A stretch of DNA of 64,000 nt. It comes from JANQNX01 sp040217095. Its GTDB lineage: Bacteria; Pseudomonadota; Gammaproteobacteria; Eutrophobiales; Eutrophobiaceae. Positions within the stretch are counted from its first letter, which is position 1. Every line of letters starts with the position of its first letter. This document shows, one piece after another, positions 36,801 to 45,700 of this stretch. The translations under genes were made by a program, and so were the position numbers. The DNA lies in contig OZ245888.1 of assembly GCA_965229565.1 (NCBI GenBank), positions 248,001-312,000 of the forward strand. Direction: 5' to 3'. Under the pieces are notes generated by a model, which had not been told where the DNA came from, made no database searches, and worked only from the letters and a program-made list of their open reading frames with translations.

Positions 36801-36829
36801 CTTTATTCCAGCGATGGAGGCGCTATAAT
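36801..36829 (+). promoter_or_regulatory. Candidate sigma-70 promoter for the HIT gene
   Basis: A perfect TATAAT is at 36824-36829. The -35 region is weak (TTTATT at 36802-36807 with a 16-base spacer). Position fits transcription of the HIT gene starting at 36864. Confidence 0.45.
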
Positions 36830-36863
36830 CCAGCCTCTTTCAGGAATTACGTGGTTACACATC

Positions 36864-37205
36864 GTGTCAGACACTCTATTTACAAAAATCATTAACCGTG
36901 AAATACCGGCAGATATCGTCTACGAGGATGATTTGTGCCTTGCCTTCCGTGATATCAATCCTCAGGCCCCGGTTCACATACTGGTAGTGCCGAAAAAGCC
37001 TGTACCCAGGGTTATTGATGCGAATACTGATGACCAGTCACTGCTGGGACACCTGTTACTCAAAGCAGGCGAAATAGCTAAAAATGAAGGTCATGGCGAT
37101 GCCTTTCGCCTGGTTGTTAACAATGGCGAGGCAGTGGGCCAGACCGTTTTTCATCTACATATTCATATCCTCGCGGGACGAGGCTTCAACTGGCCACCTG
37201 GCTAG
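36864..37205 (+). CDS. HIT-family nucleotide-binding protein (HinT type)
   Basis: 113 residues from a GTG start, which yields the conserved N-terminus SDTLFTKIINREIPADIVYEDD. The histidine triad is HLHIHILAGRGFNWPPG at the C-terminus (His-x-His-x-His), with VVNNGEAVGQTVFH before it. HinT proteins hydrolyse adenosine phosphoramidates and aminoacyl-adenylates in the cytoplasm. No ATG exists at a suitable position, so the GTG start is likely real. It precedes the DAHP synthase gene by 34 bases. Confidence 0.93.
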   Translation: MSDTLFTKIINREIPADIVYEDDLCLAFRDINPQAPVHILVVPKKPVPRVIDANTDDQSLLGHLLLKAGEIAKNEGHGDAFRLVVNNGEAVGQTVFHLHIHILAGRGFNWPPG

Positions 37206-37239
37206 AATCTAATAACCAAACATAAGCTGTAACAATACT

Positions 37240-38295
37240 ATGGAATACATTACATCCGATCTCAGGATCGAATCGATAAAGGCCGTCACGTCACCGATAG
37301 AGGTGTGCGAAGAAATCCCGCTGAGCCAGGCCGCGGCAAAAAATACCGCCCAGGCAAGGGAAGCTATTCATAATGTATTGGCGGGTACAGACGATCGCCT
37401 GATCGTCATTACCGGCCCCTGCTCTATTCACGACGTGGATGCAGCAAAGGAATACGCGGCCGGGCTCAAACCACTGATTGACAAGTATGCCGATGATTTG
37501 TTGATCATCATGCGCGTGTATTTTGAAAAACCTCGCACCACTGTTGGTTGGAAAGGTTTAATCAACGATCCTGATCTTGATAACAGTTTCCAGATTAACA
37601 AGGGTATCCGTATGGCGCGGAAGCTACTGCTTGACCTCAACGAGATGGGTGTGGCTGCTGCAACCGAATATCTTGATTTGATTACGCCGCAATATATTAC
37701 TGACCTTATCGCATGGGGTGCTATTGGCGCACGCACGACGGAAAGCCAGGTACACAGGGAGCTCGCCTCCGGTCTCTCCTGTCCAGTAGGATTTAAAAAC
37801 GGCACCATGGGAACCACCAGGATTGCCGTCGATGCCATTGGTGCTGCTACCCGTCCGCATAATTTCCTGTCCATGCGAATGGAAGGCAATGCCGCTATTT
37901 TTACCACCGAGGGCAATCCTGACTGTCATATTATTTTACGCGGTGGCAAGGAACCCAACTATGATGCCGAAAGCGTGAACAAGGTGGCCGAGGAACTGGA
38001 GGCAGCTGGATTACCGGCCAATATCATGATCGACCTCAGCCATGCCAACAGCCGCAAGCAACACCAGGCACAGATTGATGTGGGTGAGTCCGTTGCATCC
38101 CAGGTTGAAGGCGGTGATAAACGCATTATCGGGGTCATGCTGGAGAGTCACCTGGTTGAAGGACGACAGGATGTAAAGCCGGGAGAAAAACTGGTTTATG
38201 GCCAGAGCATTACTGATGCCTGTCTTGGCTGGGATGATACGACCGTGTTGCTACAAAGGCTGGCTGACGCAGCCAGCAAGAGACGTAAGGCCTGA
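37240..38295 (+). CDS. 3-deoxy-7-phosphoheptulonate synthase (DAHP synthase, class I AroF/G/H)
   Basis: 351 residues, the size of the E. coli isozymes. Motifs: ITGPCSIHDVDAAKEYA near 56-72, MRVYFEKPRTTVGWKGLINDPDLD near 92-115, ARTTESQVHRELASGLS near 166-182, VGFKNGTMG and the metal His/Glu/Asp set in IMIDLSHANSRKQ and VMLESHLVEG. It condenses PEP and erythrose-4-phosphate in the first step of aromatic amino-acid synthesis. Which amino acid inhibits it cannot be read with confidence, so no isozyme symbol is given. Its stop is five bases from the convergent znuB stop. Confidence 0.95.
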   Translation: MEYITSDLRIESIKAVTSPIEVCEEIPLSQAAAKNTAQAREAIHNVLAGTDDRLIVITGPCSIHDVDAAKEYAAGLKPLIDKYADDLLIIMRVYFEKPRTTVGWKGLINDPDLDNSFQINKGIRMARKLLLDLNEMGVAAATEYLDLITPQYITDLIAWGAIGARTTESQVHRELASGLSCPVGFKNGTMGTTRIAVDAIGAATRPHNFLSMRMEGNAAIFTTEGNPDCHIILRGGKEPNYDAESVNKVAEELEAAGLPANIMIDLSHANSRKQHQAQIDVGESVASQVEGGDKRIIGVMLESHLVEGRQDVKPGEKLVYGQSITDACLGWDDTTVLLQRLADAASKRRKA

Positions 38296-38300
38296 GAAAA

Positions 38301-39116
38301 TCAGCCCTTGCCGGCAGGTTTCAACATTATCGACGCGAAATACGTCACACAGGTCAATAACACAATAACCGAGCCTGTCGGCAAATCAGGTGTGTAGGCT
38401 ATAGCCAGACCAGTAAGACTCAATACCAGGCAGATCAGCGTGGCCAGTGCAAACATTTTATGCAAGGAAGCCACGTACTGGTTGGCAATGGCAGCCGGCA
38501 AGGTGAGTAACGCAATCACCATGATTACACCTACCAGTTGTATCAGTAAGACTACCGATAATGAGATCAGGCACAATAACAAGAGATAGAAAAAACGGGT
38601 GTTAATGCCACGCAGGCGGGCAAATTCCTCGTCAAACACACTGGCCAGAAGCTGCTTGTAAAACACGAAACTGATAGCGATCACCAGCAAGTCCAGCACC
38701 AGCATCAGGACCAGGTCTGCCCCTGTAATCAGCAGGATATTGCCAAACAGGTAACTCATCAGGTCCACGTTATAGCCCGGTGTCTGTGACAGGAACAGGA
38801 TGCCAATTGCCATACCGCATGACCAGAAAGCGGCAATCAGGACATCCTCTTGTTCATGGTGCCTGAGACTGATCCAGCCTATCAGTAACCCTGCCAGTAA
38901 CGCCGACAAGATGGCACCGAGCAATGGTGACGCCGACAGGAAGTACGCGATGCCCATGCCGGCAAGTACAGAATGGGCAATACCCCCGGTCAGAAAGCTG
39001 ATGCGTTTTACAACCACGAAACTGCCAATCACACCGCAGCCGATACTGGCCAGCAAACAGGCCAACACGGCGTGTTGTAAAAAGCGATATTCAAACAGTG
39101 CCGAGAAGAATTCCAT
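38301..39116 (-). CDS. znuB: Zinc ABC transporter permease ZnuB
   Basis: 271 residues with about eight membrane helices of the ABC-3 family. VVKRISFLTGGIAHSVLAGMGIAYFL near 32-57 and the LRGINTRFFYLLLL coupling region are typical. It forms the channel for zinc with the ZnuC ATPase (next gene upstream, one base between) and the ZnuA binding protein. Last gene of the zur-znuA-znuC-znuB minus-strand run, likely repressed by Zur from the box at 41237-41259. Confidence 0.92.
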   Translation of the reverse strand: MEFFSALFEYRFLQHAVLACLLASIGCGVIGSFVVVKRISFLTGGIAHSVLAGMGIAYFLSASPLLGAILSALLAGLLIGWISLRHHEQEDVLIAAFWSCGMAIGILFLSQTPGYNVDLMSYLFGNILLITGADLVLMLVLDLLVIAISFVFYKQLLASVFDEEFARLRGINTRFFYLLLLCLISLSVVLLIQLVGVIMVIALLTLPAAIANQYVASLHKMFALATLICLVLSLTGLAIAYTPDLPTGSVIVLLTCVTYFASIMLKPAGKG

Positions 39117-39117
39117 A

Positions 39118-39849
39118 TCAGTGATGATGATGGTCGATCATTTTAACCGGGGCTTGATATAACTCTTCGATCATCTTGCCGCTAATCGACTCGGTGCTGT
39201 GGCAAACCAGTGTACGGTTTAAACAGGCAACACGATCGACGTAAGCAGATATAAAGGCAATGTCATGCGAGACCACTATGATCGTCATATGCTCGCTGTA
39301 ATTTTTTAACAGGGCAAAGATATCTTCCTCGGCACGGATATCGATATTTGCTGTCGGCTCATCGAGTATCAATACTTCCGGCTCACATACCAGTGCACGC
39401 GCAATCAACACACGTTGCAACTGCCCACCGGACAGGCTACCCACCTGTCTGTACATCAGGTCTTCAAGTTCCAGCACCTGCATGGCGTGCATGGCTGAAT
39501 CACGCTCCTTTTTCGAATAACCGTATAAACGTGAATGGTTGGTGACATGACCCAGCATGACGACTTCCTGCACGGTAATGGGAAAATCACGTGAAAATGT
39601 AATGTGCTGGGGAACATAGCCAATCAAACCCGACAGGTTTGTCTGCTCACTATGCTTTATTTTAATTGTGCCACTATCAGGTTGCAGTAACCCCAGTATC
39701 AGTTTCAGCAGTGTACTTTTACCACTGGCGTTGGGCCCGATTATCCCGATAAATTCATCCTCGTAAACCTGTAGCGAGACATTCTCTAGCACTGGCACGC
39801 TGCCATAGCTGTAGCTCACGTCTTCAATATCAATGACAATCTTATTCAT
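39118..39849 (-). CDS. znuC: Zinc ABC transporter ATP-binding protein ZnuC
   Basis: 243 residues from the ATG at 39849, which overlaps the znuA stop by 8 bases and gives the family N-terminus (IDIEDVSYSYG); an ATG 12 bases upstream is possible. Walker A is GPNASGKST near 37-45, signature LSGGQLQR, Walker B VLILDEP, H-loop VVSHD. The C-terminus ends in a run of His (DHHHH), a common zinc-linked feature. It powers zinc import through ZnuB. Confidence 0.92.
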   Translation of the reverse strand: MNKIVIDIEDVSYSYGSVPVLENVSLQVYEDEFIGIIGPNASGKSTLLKLILGLLQPDSGTIKIKHSEQTNLSGLIGYVPQHITFSRDFPITVQEVVMLGHVTNHSRLYGYSKKERDSAMHAMQVLELEDLMYRQVGSLSGGQLQRVLIARALVCEPEVLILDEPTANIDIRAEEDIFALLKNYSEHMTIIVVSHDIAFISAYVDRVACLNRTLVCHSTESISGKMIEELYQAPVKMIDHHHH

Positions 39850-40696
39850 CTGCCAGGCCATCCACGATTAACCGGGTAGTAACTAACATGTTTTCAATAT
39901 AATCGTAGGCAAGAGGATCGAGGCTATAGACCTTGCCACCAAGTTCAGTGGCAATAATACGTGCCGCCTTGTCGTTGAACTGTGGCTGGGTAAACACCGC
40001 CTTGATATTGTCCTGCTGTGCCTGCCTGATCAGGTTTCTTAATGACGAGGCCTGTATGTCCTTGCCATTTTGCTCAATCGAGATCTGCTCAAAACCATAC
40101 TCGGCCGCATAAAAACTCCATGCCGGATGTGACACAATGAGTTTGCGCTTGCTCAGGTCCCGGGTGAGCTTCCCGATCTGCTGATCCAGTTCTGACAATC
40201 GTTGAATGAAACTGGCGGTTGCCTGCTGATAACGATCAGTATTATGACTATCCAGCATGGATAATTCCTGTCCGATGCGCCTGGCTATTGCGATGACGTT
40301 GTTTGGGCTGGTCCAGACATGCGGGTCATCGGCCTGGTGCTCCGCATGCCCGGCATCGGCATGCAAGGCCGACATATCGATGATGTCATCACAACATTGC
40401 ACCACTTTCATTTGCGGATAATTACGTCTGATGCGGTTTAACCAGGCGTTCTCAAACGGTACACCGATTGTAAAGTAGATGTCTGCCCGGGCCAGGGCAG
40501 AGATTTTCCTCGGTGTCGGTTCATAGGTGGTTGGATTCTGCCCGGGGCCAACCATCACCTCTACCTCGACCAGTCCCTGGCTAACCTGTTCGACAAAAAA
40601 TTTCTGCGGCAGGATACTGACAAAGACCAGGGGTTTTGTCCCGGCATACACGTGGCCGGACAACAACAACAGGCAAAGCAGGGCATAGCGTTTCAT
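39842..40696 (-). CDS. znuA: Zinc-binding periplasmic protein ZnuA
   Basis: 284 residues with a signal peptide (cleavage near VYA at 18). It is a cluster A-I metal binding protein: NPTTYEPTPRKISALARADIYF near 53-74, the His-rich loop DAGHAEHQADDPHVWTSP near 113-130 and later SHPAWSFYAAEYG, giving the three metal His plus the acid. The His loop is shorter than in many ZnuA proteins. It hands zinc to ZnuBC. Confidence 0.92.
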   Translation of the reverse strand: MKRYALLCLLLLSGHVYAGTKPLVFVSILPQKFFVEQVSQGLVEVEVMVGPGQNPTTYEPTPRKISALARADIYFTIGVPFENAWLNRIRRNYPQMKVVQCCDDIIDMSALHADAGHAEHQADDPHVWTSPNNVIAIARRIGQELSMLDSHNTDRYQQATASFIQRLSELDQQIGKLTRDLSKRKLIVSHPAWSFYAAEYGFEQISIEQNGKDIQASSLRNLIRQAQQDNIKAVFTQPQFNDKAARIIATELGGKVYSLDPLAYDYIENMLVTTRLIVDGLADE

Positions 40697-40707
40697 CTGC
40701 TACCACC

Positions 40708-41211
40708 TTAACCGGCTTGCTGGCGCTTACTGCAGTTTGAGCAGTAACCAGTGATCTCGACTGTCTCTCTGGCAATATCAAACCCGACTTTTTCCGCCTT
40801 GGTTTTTAATAACTGCTTGATATCGGCATCATCCAGTTCTGCTACACAACCGCACAGCTTACAGATCAGGAACTGGCTGCTCCGATGTGACTCGGCCGGG
40901 CTGCCGCAACCTACATAGGCATTGAGTGATTCAATCTTGTGTACCAGCCCCTGTTCCTGCAGGAACTCCAACGCCCGGTAAACCGTGGGCGGTGCCGAAC
41001 TGCTGCGTTCCTGTTTCAGTTTATCGAGAATATCGTAGGCCTTGACCGGTTCGTGGTTCTCCCAGACCAGCGCCAGCACCTGCTGCCTTAATGGCGTTAA
41101 GCGCAGGCCAGCAGCGGCACAATGTTCCCGTGCGGCCTCTATCGCCGTCTGCTGGCATTTCTTGTGCTGATGGCGACTGGGTTGAAACGGTGTGATGACC
41201 TTGTTTTTCAT
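40708..41211 (-). CDS. zur: Fur-family zinc uptake regulator Zur
   Basis: 167 residues from the ATG at 41211 (a Met at 41232 would sit almost on the Zur box and is less likely). The winged helix part contains LRLTPLRQQVLALVWENHEPVKAYDIL and PPTVYRALEFLQEQGLVHKIES. Two CxxC pairs (CKLCGC and CSNCS near the C-terminus) bind structural zinc, and the HRSSQFLICKLC region supplies the sensory ligands, matching Zur rather than Fur. It is adjacent to the zinc importer genes and divergent from the ZnuD-like receptor unit. Confidence 0.92.
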   Translation of the reverse strand: MKNKVITPFQPSRHQHKKCQQTAIEAAREHCAAAGLRLTPLRQQVLALVWENHEPVKAYDILDKLKQERSSSAPPTVYRALEFLQEQGLVHKIESLNAYVGCGSPAESHRSSQFLICKLCGCVAELDDADIKQLLKTKAEKVGFDIARETVEITGYCSNCSKRQQAG

Positions 41212-41236
41212 GGTAGGCAGGCTTGCTTGCAATAGT

Positions 41237-41259
41237 GTAATGTTATAATGTTACATTAT
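41237..41259. promoter_or_regulatory. Zur box between zur and the ZnuD-like unit
   Basis: The 23-base site has perfect half-sites TAATGT (41238-41243) and ACATTA (41253-41258) around a TATAA-rich centre, very close to the gammaproteobacterial Zur operator. It lies between divergent transcription units that both serve zinc uptake, so one bound Zur could silence both. Confidence 0.88.
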
Positions 41260-41279
41260 ATTGCCGATATAACCAAGCC

Positions 41280-41555
41280 ATGAGAAGAATCGTACACAGG
41301 ATACTGCTGCTATTGTTGCTGTTATCGCAGTTCGCGATAACCGTTCATGCCTACGAGCATGATAGCAAACACAATGCCGCACCCGATTGTGAGCTTTGTG
41401 TCCATCACCTGGCCGGCAAGCACGGCATTATCCCTGCGCCCGAAACAGTAGTTGCCGACATTGCCACGCACGAACAAGCTGTCAGCAACGCATACACGTA
41501 TCAACCCACCTACAGAACCAGTCCAGGTAACAAGGGACCACCCCTCTCCCGGTAA
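41280..41555 (+). CDS. Small exported protein upstream of the zinc receptor (DUF2946-like)
   Basis: 91 residues. A signal peptide (about 1-24, ending VHA) is followed by a short mature part with DCELCVHHLAGKHG, a Cys/His cluster that could bind metal. Proteins of this kind (DUF2946-like) often precede TonB-dependent metal receptors. It starts 20 bases after the Zur box and is followed by the receptor gene, so it is a likely Zur-regulon member, perhaps a periplasmic metal helper. Family assignment is tentative. Confidence 0.6.
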   Translation: MRRIVHRILLLLLLLSQFAITVHAYEHDSKHNAAPDCELCVHHLAGKHGIIPAPETVVADIATHEQAVSNAYTYQPTYRTSPGNKGPPLSR

Positions 41556-41614
41556 TAAAACCACGTTTCTAACTCGCGAACCGCGAGCATTTATTATTAT
41601 CAGGAGAAAATTTC

Positions 41615-43597
41615 ATGAACGTAAAACTATTACGTATTGCCTGCCTGTTCATCGTTACCGCTAATGTAAAGGCAGAGACAACCAGTGAACTGGATGAACT
41701 GACAGTTACGGCGCGCCCCATAGGCTTACAAAGTATCGAGCATGTTGCGCAACCCATTACAGTCCTCAGTGAACAGGAACTTAAGCAAAAACAAAGTTCG
41801 ACAATCGGAGAAACATTGTCAAACATCCCGGGGGTAACCACCAACCGCTACAGCCCGTTGGCGAGTCGACCAATCATTCGTGGCCTTGGAGGACCACGCG
41901 TCAAGTTACTGGAGAATGGCCTGAGTGCAATGGACGTATCCACCATCAGCGTGGATCACGTAGTAAGTATTGACCCGATACAGGCCGAGCAAATAGAGAT
42001 ATTTCGCGGGCCTGTGACACTGCTCTATGGCAGCGAGGCCTCCGGTGGATTGGTCAACGTGGTGAATAACCGTATTCCCCAGGTGATGCCAACCAAATTC
42101 GATAGTGATTATTACGCCAGTTATAACAGCAACTCCAATGAAGGCCTGCTATCCATGCAGCTGGATGGTGGCCTGGAGAAAATGGCTTTTCATCTTGATG
42201 CGTCACATCGTGATGCCAACGATTACGAGGCAGCTAATGGAACAGTTCTTAACAGTTTTTATGATGCTATGAATGTCAATCTTGGCACCAGTTATATTGA
42301 TGACTGGGGCTTTGTTGGCATCTCTTATGGACGTTTTGACAGTACCCATGGCATTCCGTTTAATCCCGATGATCCCGATGAATTACCATTCATTGAAACA
42401 GTACAGGACAAAATTTCCCTGTCCAGTCGAGTTGATAATCCATTTGAGGGTATTTCGTCTTTATCTTTGCAACTTGCCTACAATGACTATACGCATACGG
42501 AATTTGAAGGTGTGGCAGAACCGGGAACGGTTTTTGACAATGAGCAACTGGAAGGCCGGGTTGAGTTGCAGCATAAACGCATTGGCATTTTTAACGGCAC
42601 AATCGGTAGCCAGTTCGGCTACCGCAACGTGAATGCCCGTGGTGACGAGGCGTTCCTGCCAAAGACGGACAGAAAATATGCAGCTGTTTTCATTCTCGAG
42701 GAGACCGATCTTAATGATGATCTGCACCTGGAAATCGGTGCCCGTTTAGAACATCAGGAACATGACAGCGTGAACGTTGGCGAGGTTACGCATAATGCCT
42801 ATAGCCTGTCATCCGGGCTGCACTGGCATTTCATTGAATCCGTAGCCATTGGCTTGAATGTTGGTCGTAGCCAGCGTGGTCCGTCTGCTGAAGAACTGTT
42901 TTCCAATGGCCCGCACCTCGCCACCGGCACTTTTGAGATTGGTCAAGACACGCTTGGCGAGGAAACGGTCAACAGCCTGGATCTATCCTTTTACAAGGAG
43001 CAGGGCCGCCTGCAGTGGAACGTCAACTTGTTTGTGAATTACATCGAAGACTTTATTTTCCTGCAGGGGCAGGACACAAACGCGGACGGTATCGCCGATG
43101 AAGTCGATGAAGATGGTAACCCCGGCGGTGAATTCCTGCTGGTTCGCTATGAACAGGATGATGCCGTGTTCTATGGCTTTGAGTTTGAAACCGGCTTAAA
43201 CCTGTATTCAGGAGCCGAGGGGATCATTGATGCCAGGTTATTTGCTGACTACGTGAAGGGACAGCTTACCAACGGCAATAACCTGGAACGTATATCTCCC
43301 GCCCGCTTCGGTGCCGGACTGGATTACACCAGGGACAACCTGTCCGCCGGCATTGAATGGACACAGTTCCTGGCACAAAACGACAACGGCAACCTTGAAT
43401 CCGACACGGGTGGCTATGCCTTGCTAAACTTGAGCGCAGATTACAGGGTAATTAACGATGGTGAACGACGACTATCGGTCTTTGCCCGCGCCAATAACCT
43501 GCTGGACGAGGACGGTCGTCTGCATACCTCGTTTATCAAGGATCGAAGCCCCGTCATGGGCACTTCGGTTATGGTTGGGTTTGACGCTGGATTCTAA
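41615..43597 (+). CDS. TonB-dependent outer-membrane receptor, probable zinc receptor ZnuD
   Basis: 660 residues. Signal peptide about 1-17, TonB box ELTVTARPIG just after, plug domain with GETLSNIPGVTTNRYSPLASRPIIRGLGGPRVKLLENG and the LLYGSEASGGLVNV signature, then a 22-strand barrel ending in Phe (VGFDAGF). Placement behind the Zur box and next to zur-znu strongly suggests zinc uptake, as for ZnuD. AGGAGA lies 8 bases before the ATG. The Cys/His-rich loops seen in some ZnuD proteins are not obvious here, so zinc specificity rests on context. Confidence 0.88.
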   Translation: MNVKLLRIACLFIVTANVKAETTSELDELTVTARPIGLQSIEHVAQPITVLSEQELKQKQSSTIGETLSNIPGVTTNRYSPLASRPIIRGLGGPRVKLLENGLSAMDVSTISVDHVVSIDPIQAEQIEIFRGPVTLLYGSEASGGLVNVVNNRIPQVMPTKFDSDYYASYNSNSNEGLLSMQLDGGLEKMAFHLDASHRDANDYEAANGTVLNSFYDAMNVNLGTSYIDDWGFVGISYGRFDSTHGIPFNPDDPDELPFIETVQDKISLSSRVDNPFEGISSLSLQLAYNDYTHTEFEGVAEPGTVFDNEQLEGRVELQHKRIGIFNGTIGSQFGYRNVNARGDEAFLPKTDRKYAAVFILEETDLNDDLHLEIGARLEHQEHDSVNVGEVTHNAYSLSSGLHWHFIESVAIGLNVGRSQRGPSAEELFSNGPHLATGTFEIGQDTLGEETVNSLDLSFYKEQGRLQWNVNLFVNYIEDFIFLQGQDTNADGIADEVDEDGNPGGEFLLVRYEQDDAVFYGFEFETGLNLYSGAEGIIDARLFADYVKGQLTNGNNLERISPARFGAGLDYTRDNLSAGIEWTQFLAQNDNGNLESDTGGYALLNLSADYRVINDGERRLSVFARANNLLDEDGRLHTSFIKDRSPVMGTSVMVGFDAGF

Positions 43598-43624
43598 TAA
43601 GATCGGGGCTCATTAATTAACTTG

Positions 43625-43906
43625 ATGCAGCCCCGTATTTTGACCGAACACGCCACAAAATTAACACACGACGAATACCTGGATGCCAAGGGGCTGAATT
43701 GCCCCTTGCCTATCCTCAAGACCAAGGTATTGCTTAACAAGATGTCGCCCGGGGAATGCCTGAAGGTTGAGGCCACCGATCCACACTCCCAGGTCGATTT
43801 CGAGGCCTATTGTGCCCGAACCTCGCATGAACTGGTCGAGTCCTCACTTACCGGAGAGGTCTACACCTTCTTGATCCGGCGCGCAGTAAATCCTAAACCT
43901 ATCTAG
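43625..43906 (+). CDS. TusA-family sulfur carrier protein
   Basis: 93 residues from the ATG at 43625 (the frame opens with a TTG just before it). The family motif is LDAKGLNCPLPILKTK with the sulfur-carrying Cys at residue 26. TusA-like proteins accept persulfide sulfur for tRNA thiolation, molybdenum cofactor or, in sulfur oxidisers, dissimilatory sulfur transfer. The neighbours do not show which. It begins 27 bases after the receptor gene. Confidence 0.88.
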   Translation: MQPRILTEHATKLTHDEYLDAKGLNCPLPILKTKVLLNKMSPGECLKVEATDPHSQVDFEAYCARTSHELVESSLTGEVYTFLIRRAVNPKPI

Positions 43907-43928
43907 ATAGCAGGAACTGGTCCTGCCC

Positions 43929-43959
43929 ACGGTCGGAGCAAACCGTTTTTTTGTTCCGA
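43929..43959 (+). terminator. Terminator after tusA with an alternative overlapping hairpin
   Basis: ACGGT (43929-43933) pairs with ACCGT (43942-43946) and is followed by seven T, a rho-independent terminator shape. The same bases can instead form TCGGAGCAAA (43933-43942) with TTTGTTCCGA (43950-43959), one G-T pair. The two folds exclude each other. Confidence 0.6.
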
Positions 43960-44024
43960 TAAGGTATAAAATCAAGGAAGAAATATACCCTCTTTTGGGT
44001 AAAGTGTTTGCCCCAACAGCGTTA

Positions 44025-44030
44025 TATAAT
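44025..44030 (+). promoter_or_regulatory. -10 element for the response-regulator gene
   Basis: A TATAAT hexamer in an AT-rich region about 55 bases before the ATG at 44085; no good -35 hexamer is visible, so an activator may be needed. Confidence 0.4.
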
Positions 44031-44084
44031 GCCTTGATATAAATATAAATTATTAAAATGCCTAAGTTTATTTACGGAGGCTCA

Positions 44085-44732
44085 ATGTCAGACGAAAAGA
44101 TACTGGTCGTTGATGACGACTACACGACCGCCAGTGTCATGCAGCTTTACCTGGAAAATTTTGGCTTTACCGTCACCGACATCGCTTGTAACGGAACCGA
44201 GGCAATCGAAAAGGCCAGGAAGATTAAACCCGACCTCGTATTGATGGATATCCATCTTGGTTCCGGTCTGGATGGCATCGACTGCGCTGAAGTCATCATG
44301 ACAAAGATGGACATCCCCGTCATCTACGTGACCGCCCACAATGATGAAGAAACATTGCAACGGGCACAAATGAGCAACCCGTCCGGTTTTATCAATAAAC
44401 CACTACGGGATACTGATTTGAAAACCACCGTGCGTTTCGCACTGGACAAGGCGCGCAAAAAACCCAAAAAGAAAAAACCCAACCTGGAAGAAGTGTTAAA
44501 CCAGGTATATAACCTGACCCCCGCGGAAGCCCGGGTGGTATCCAAGCTAATGGACGATCCGGATGTTGAGGCAACCGCCAGGGAACTGCACGTTAGCGTA
44601 TCTACCGTGCGCACCCACCTGAAACATATTTACCGCAAAACTGATACCAATCGCCAGTCCGCACTGTTTCACAAGATTGTGACCGGCCCTGTCGCCATGA
44701 TCATGAAGACTGGTGACGACGACACCCGCTAG
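44085..44732 (+). CDS. NarL/LuxR-type response regulator
   Basis: 215 residues. GGAGG four bases before the ATG at 44085 decides this start over one at 44058. The receiver domain (1-120) has DDD at 10-12, phospho-acceptor Asp55 (LVLMDIHLG), Thr in VTAHN and Lys in FINKPLRD. A Lys-rich linker leads to a LuxR-like helix-turn-helix (LTPAEARVVSKLMDDPDVEATARELHVSVSTVRTHLKHIYRK read in pieces, about 140-195). No histidine kinase lies nearby. The next gene encodes a PAS protein and may share its pathway. Confidence 0.9.
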   Translation: MSDEKILVVDDDYTTASVMQLYLENFGFTVTDIACNGTEAIEKARKIKPDLVLMDIHLGSGLDGIDCAEVIMTKMDIPVIYVTAHNDEETLQRAQMSNPSGFINKPLRDTDLKTTVRFALDKARKKPKKKKPNLEEVLNQVYNLTPAEARVVSKLMDDPDVEATARELHVSVSTVRTHLKHIYRKTDTNRQSALFHKIVTGPVAMIMKTGDDDTR

Positions 44733-44893
44733 CTGCAATAGCTCGAATGAACGGCACGGGATGTACGGAACGGGCGCTACAATCGTGTTTGTAAGGCAGG
44801 TGTCCACCTAAAGTTTCCGCCTTTCCAGTCGTTACCCAGAACATAGCCACTACTAACGATTTGGATTCTAGGTACGTGATTCAATTACCATCA

Positions 44894-45700
44894 ATGGACA
44901 CCGATAACCTGCTCAGCCTGTTACACCTGCTGCCGGTTGGCATCTTCCTGGTTAACAGGGAAGACCGCATTATCTGGGTCAATAAAACAATGTGCGAACA
45001 GACGGGCCTGGAAGCAAGGCAGTTGATAGGCCACATGCGATCAGAGCTGCCTGGTAATAATATCTTTCCCTTGACGGAGCATATTGCACGCCATCACATG
45101 ACGGGCCCACAAAACGCCGGCTTGTTTAACTTCAATTACATTTGCCGGCGACTGAACAGGGAGTTCCAGGACGTGGCAGAGATAGGCTGCCTGGTGAAAT
45201 TCAATAACGTGGCCGATGAGCAGATTCAATTCGGTTTTGAACAGGTTGATGATCAAACGGGGCTTTACACCCGTCATGGCATACTCAAGAAGCTATCACT
45301 GCACGTTTCCCGCAGCCGCCGCTACCTGAACCCGTTATCCCTGATCATGCTGCGCATTAGCCCGGAAACCAGCGCCAACCACGAGAGTATCAATTACGCT
45401 ATCAGCAAGATCCTGCGCGATAAATTGCGCTGGGTAGACGATGTGGGTCACTGGAACATGACTGACTTCCTGCTTATCCTGCCGGAAACCAACGAGGAGT
45501 CGGCACACAAGCTGGCACGCAAGATCAAGTTTCAAATTAATCGATTCAAACTGCCTGAAAACCAGCACAAGATACCCACGGTGCTTGCCGTGGCTACCTG
45601 GGAAAAGGGAAAGGATGAAAACAGCCTGTTAAAAGACCTGACCGATCAGCTCAAAAGCAACGACTACGCTCAGGTCTCCTCGACCACGCGAATTTCGTAA
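44894..45700 (+). CDS. PAS protein with a degenerate GGDEF-like domain
   Basis: 268 residues from the ATG at 44894 (open frame extends to a TTG at 44861). The N-terminal PAS domain (about 5-110) has LLPVGIFLVNREDRIIWVNKTMCEQTGL. The C-terminal half aligns with GGDEF domains (DDQTGLYTRHGILKKLSLHVSRSRRYL; HKLARKIKFQINRF) but the catalytic GGDEF is replaced by WNMTDF, so cyclase activity is not expected. It might bind nucleotide or act as a protein-interaction module. It follows the response regulator by 161 bases and overlaps yhfA convergently by 31 bases. Confidence 0.75.
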   Translation: MDTDNLLSLLHLLPVGIFLVNREDRIIWVNKTMCEQTGLEARQLIGHMRSELPGNNIFPLTEHIARHHMTGPQNAGLFNFNYICRRLNREFQDVAEIGCLVKFNNVADEQIQFGFEQVDDQTGLYTRHGILKKLSLHVSRSRRYLNPLSLIMLRISPETSANHESINYAISKILRDKLRWVDDVGHWNMTDFLLILPETNEESAHKLARKIKFQINRFKLPENQHKIPTVLAVATWEKGKDENSLLKDLTDQLKSNDYAQVSSTTRIS

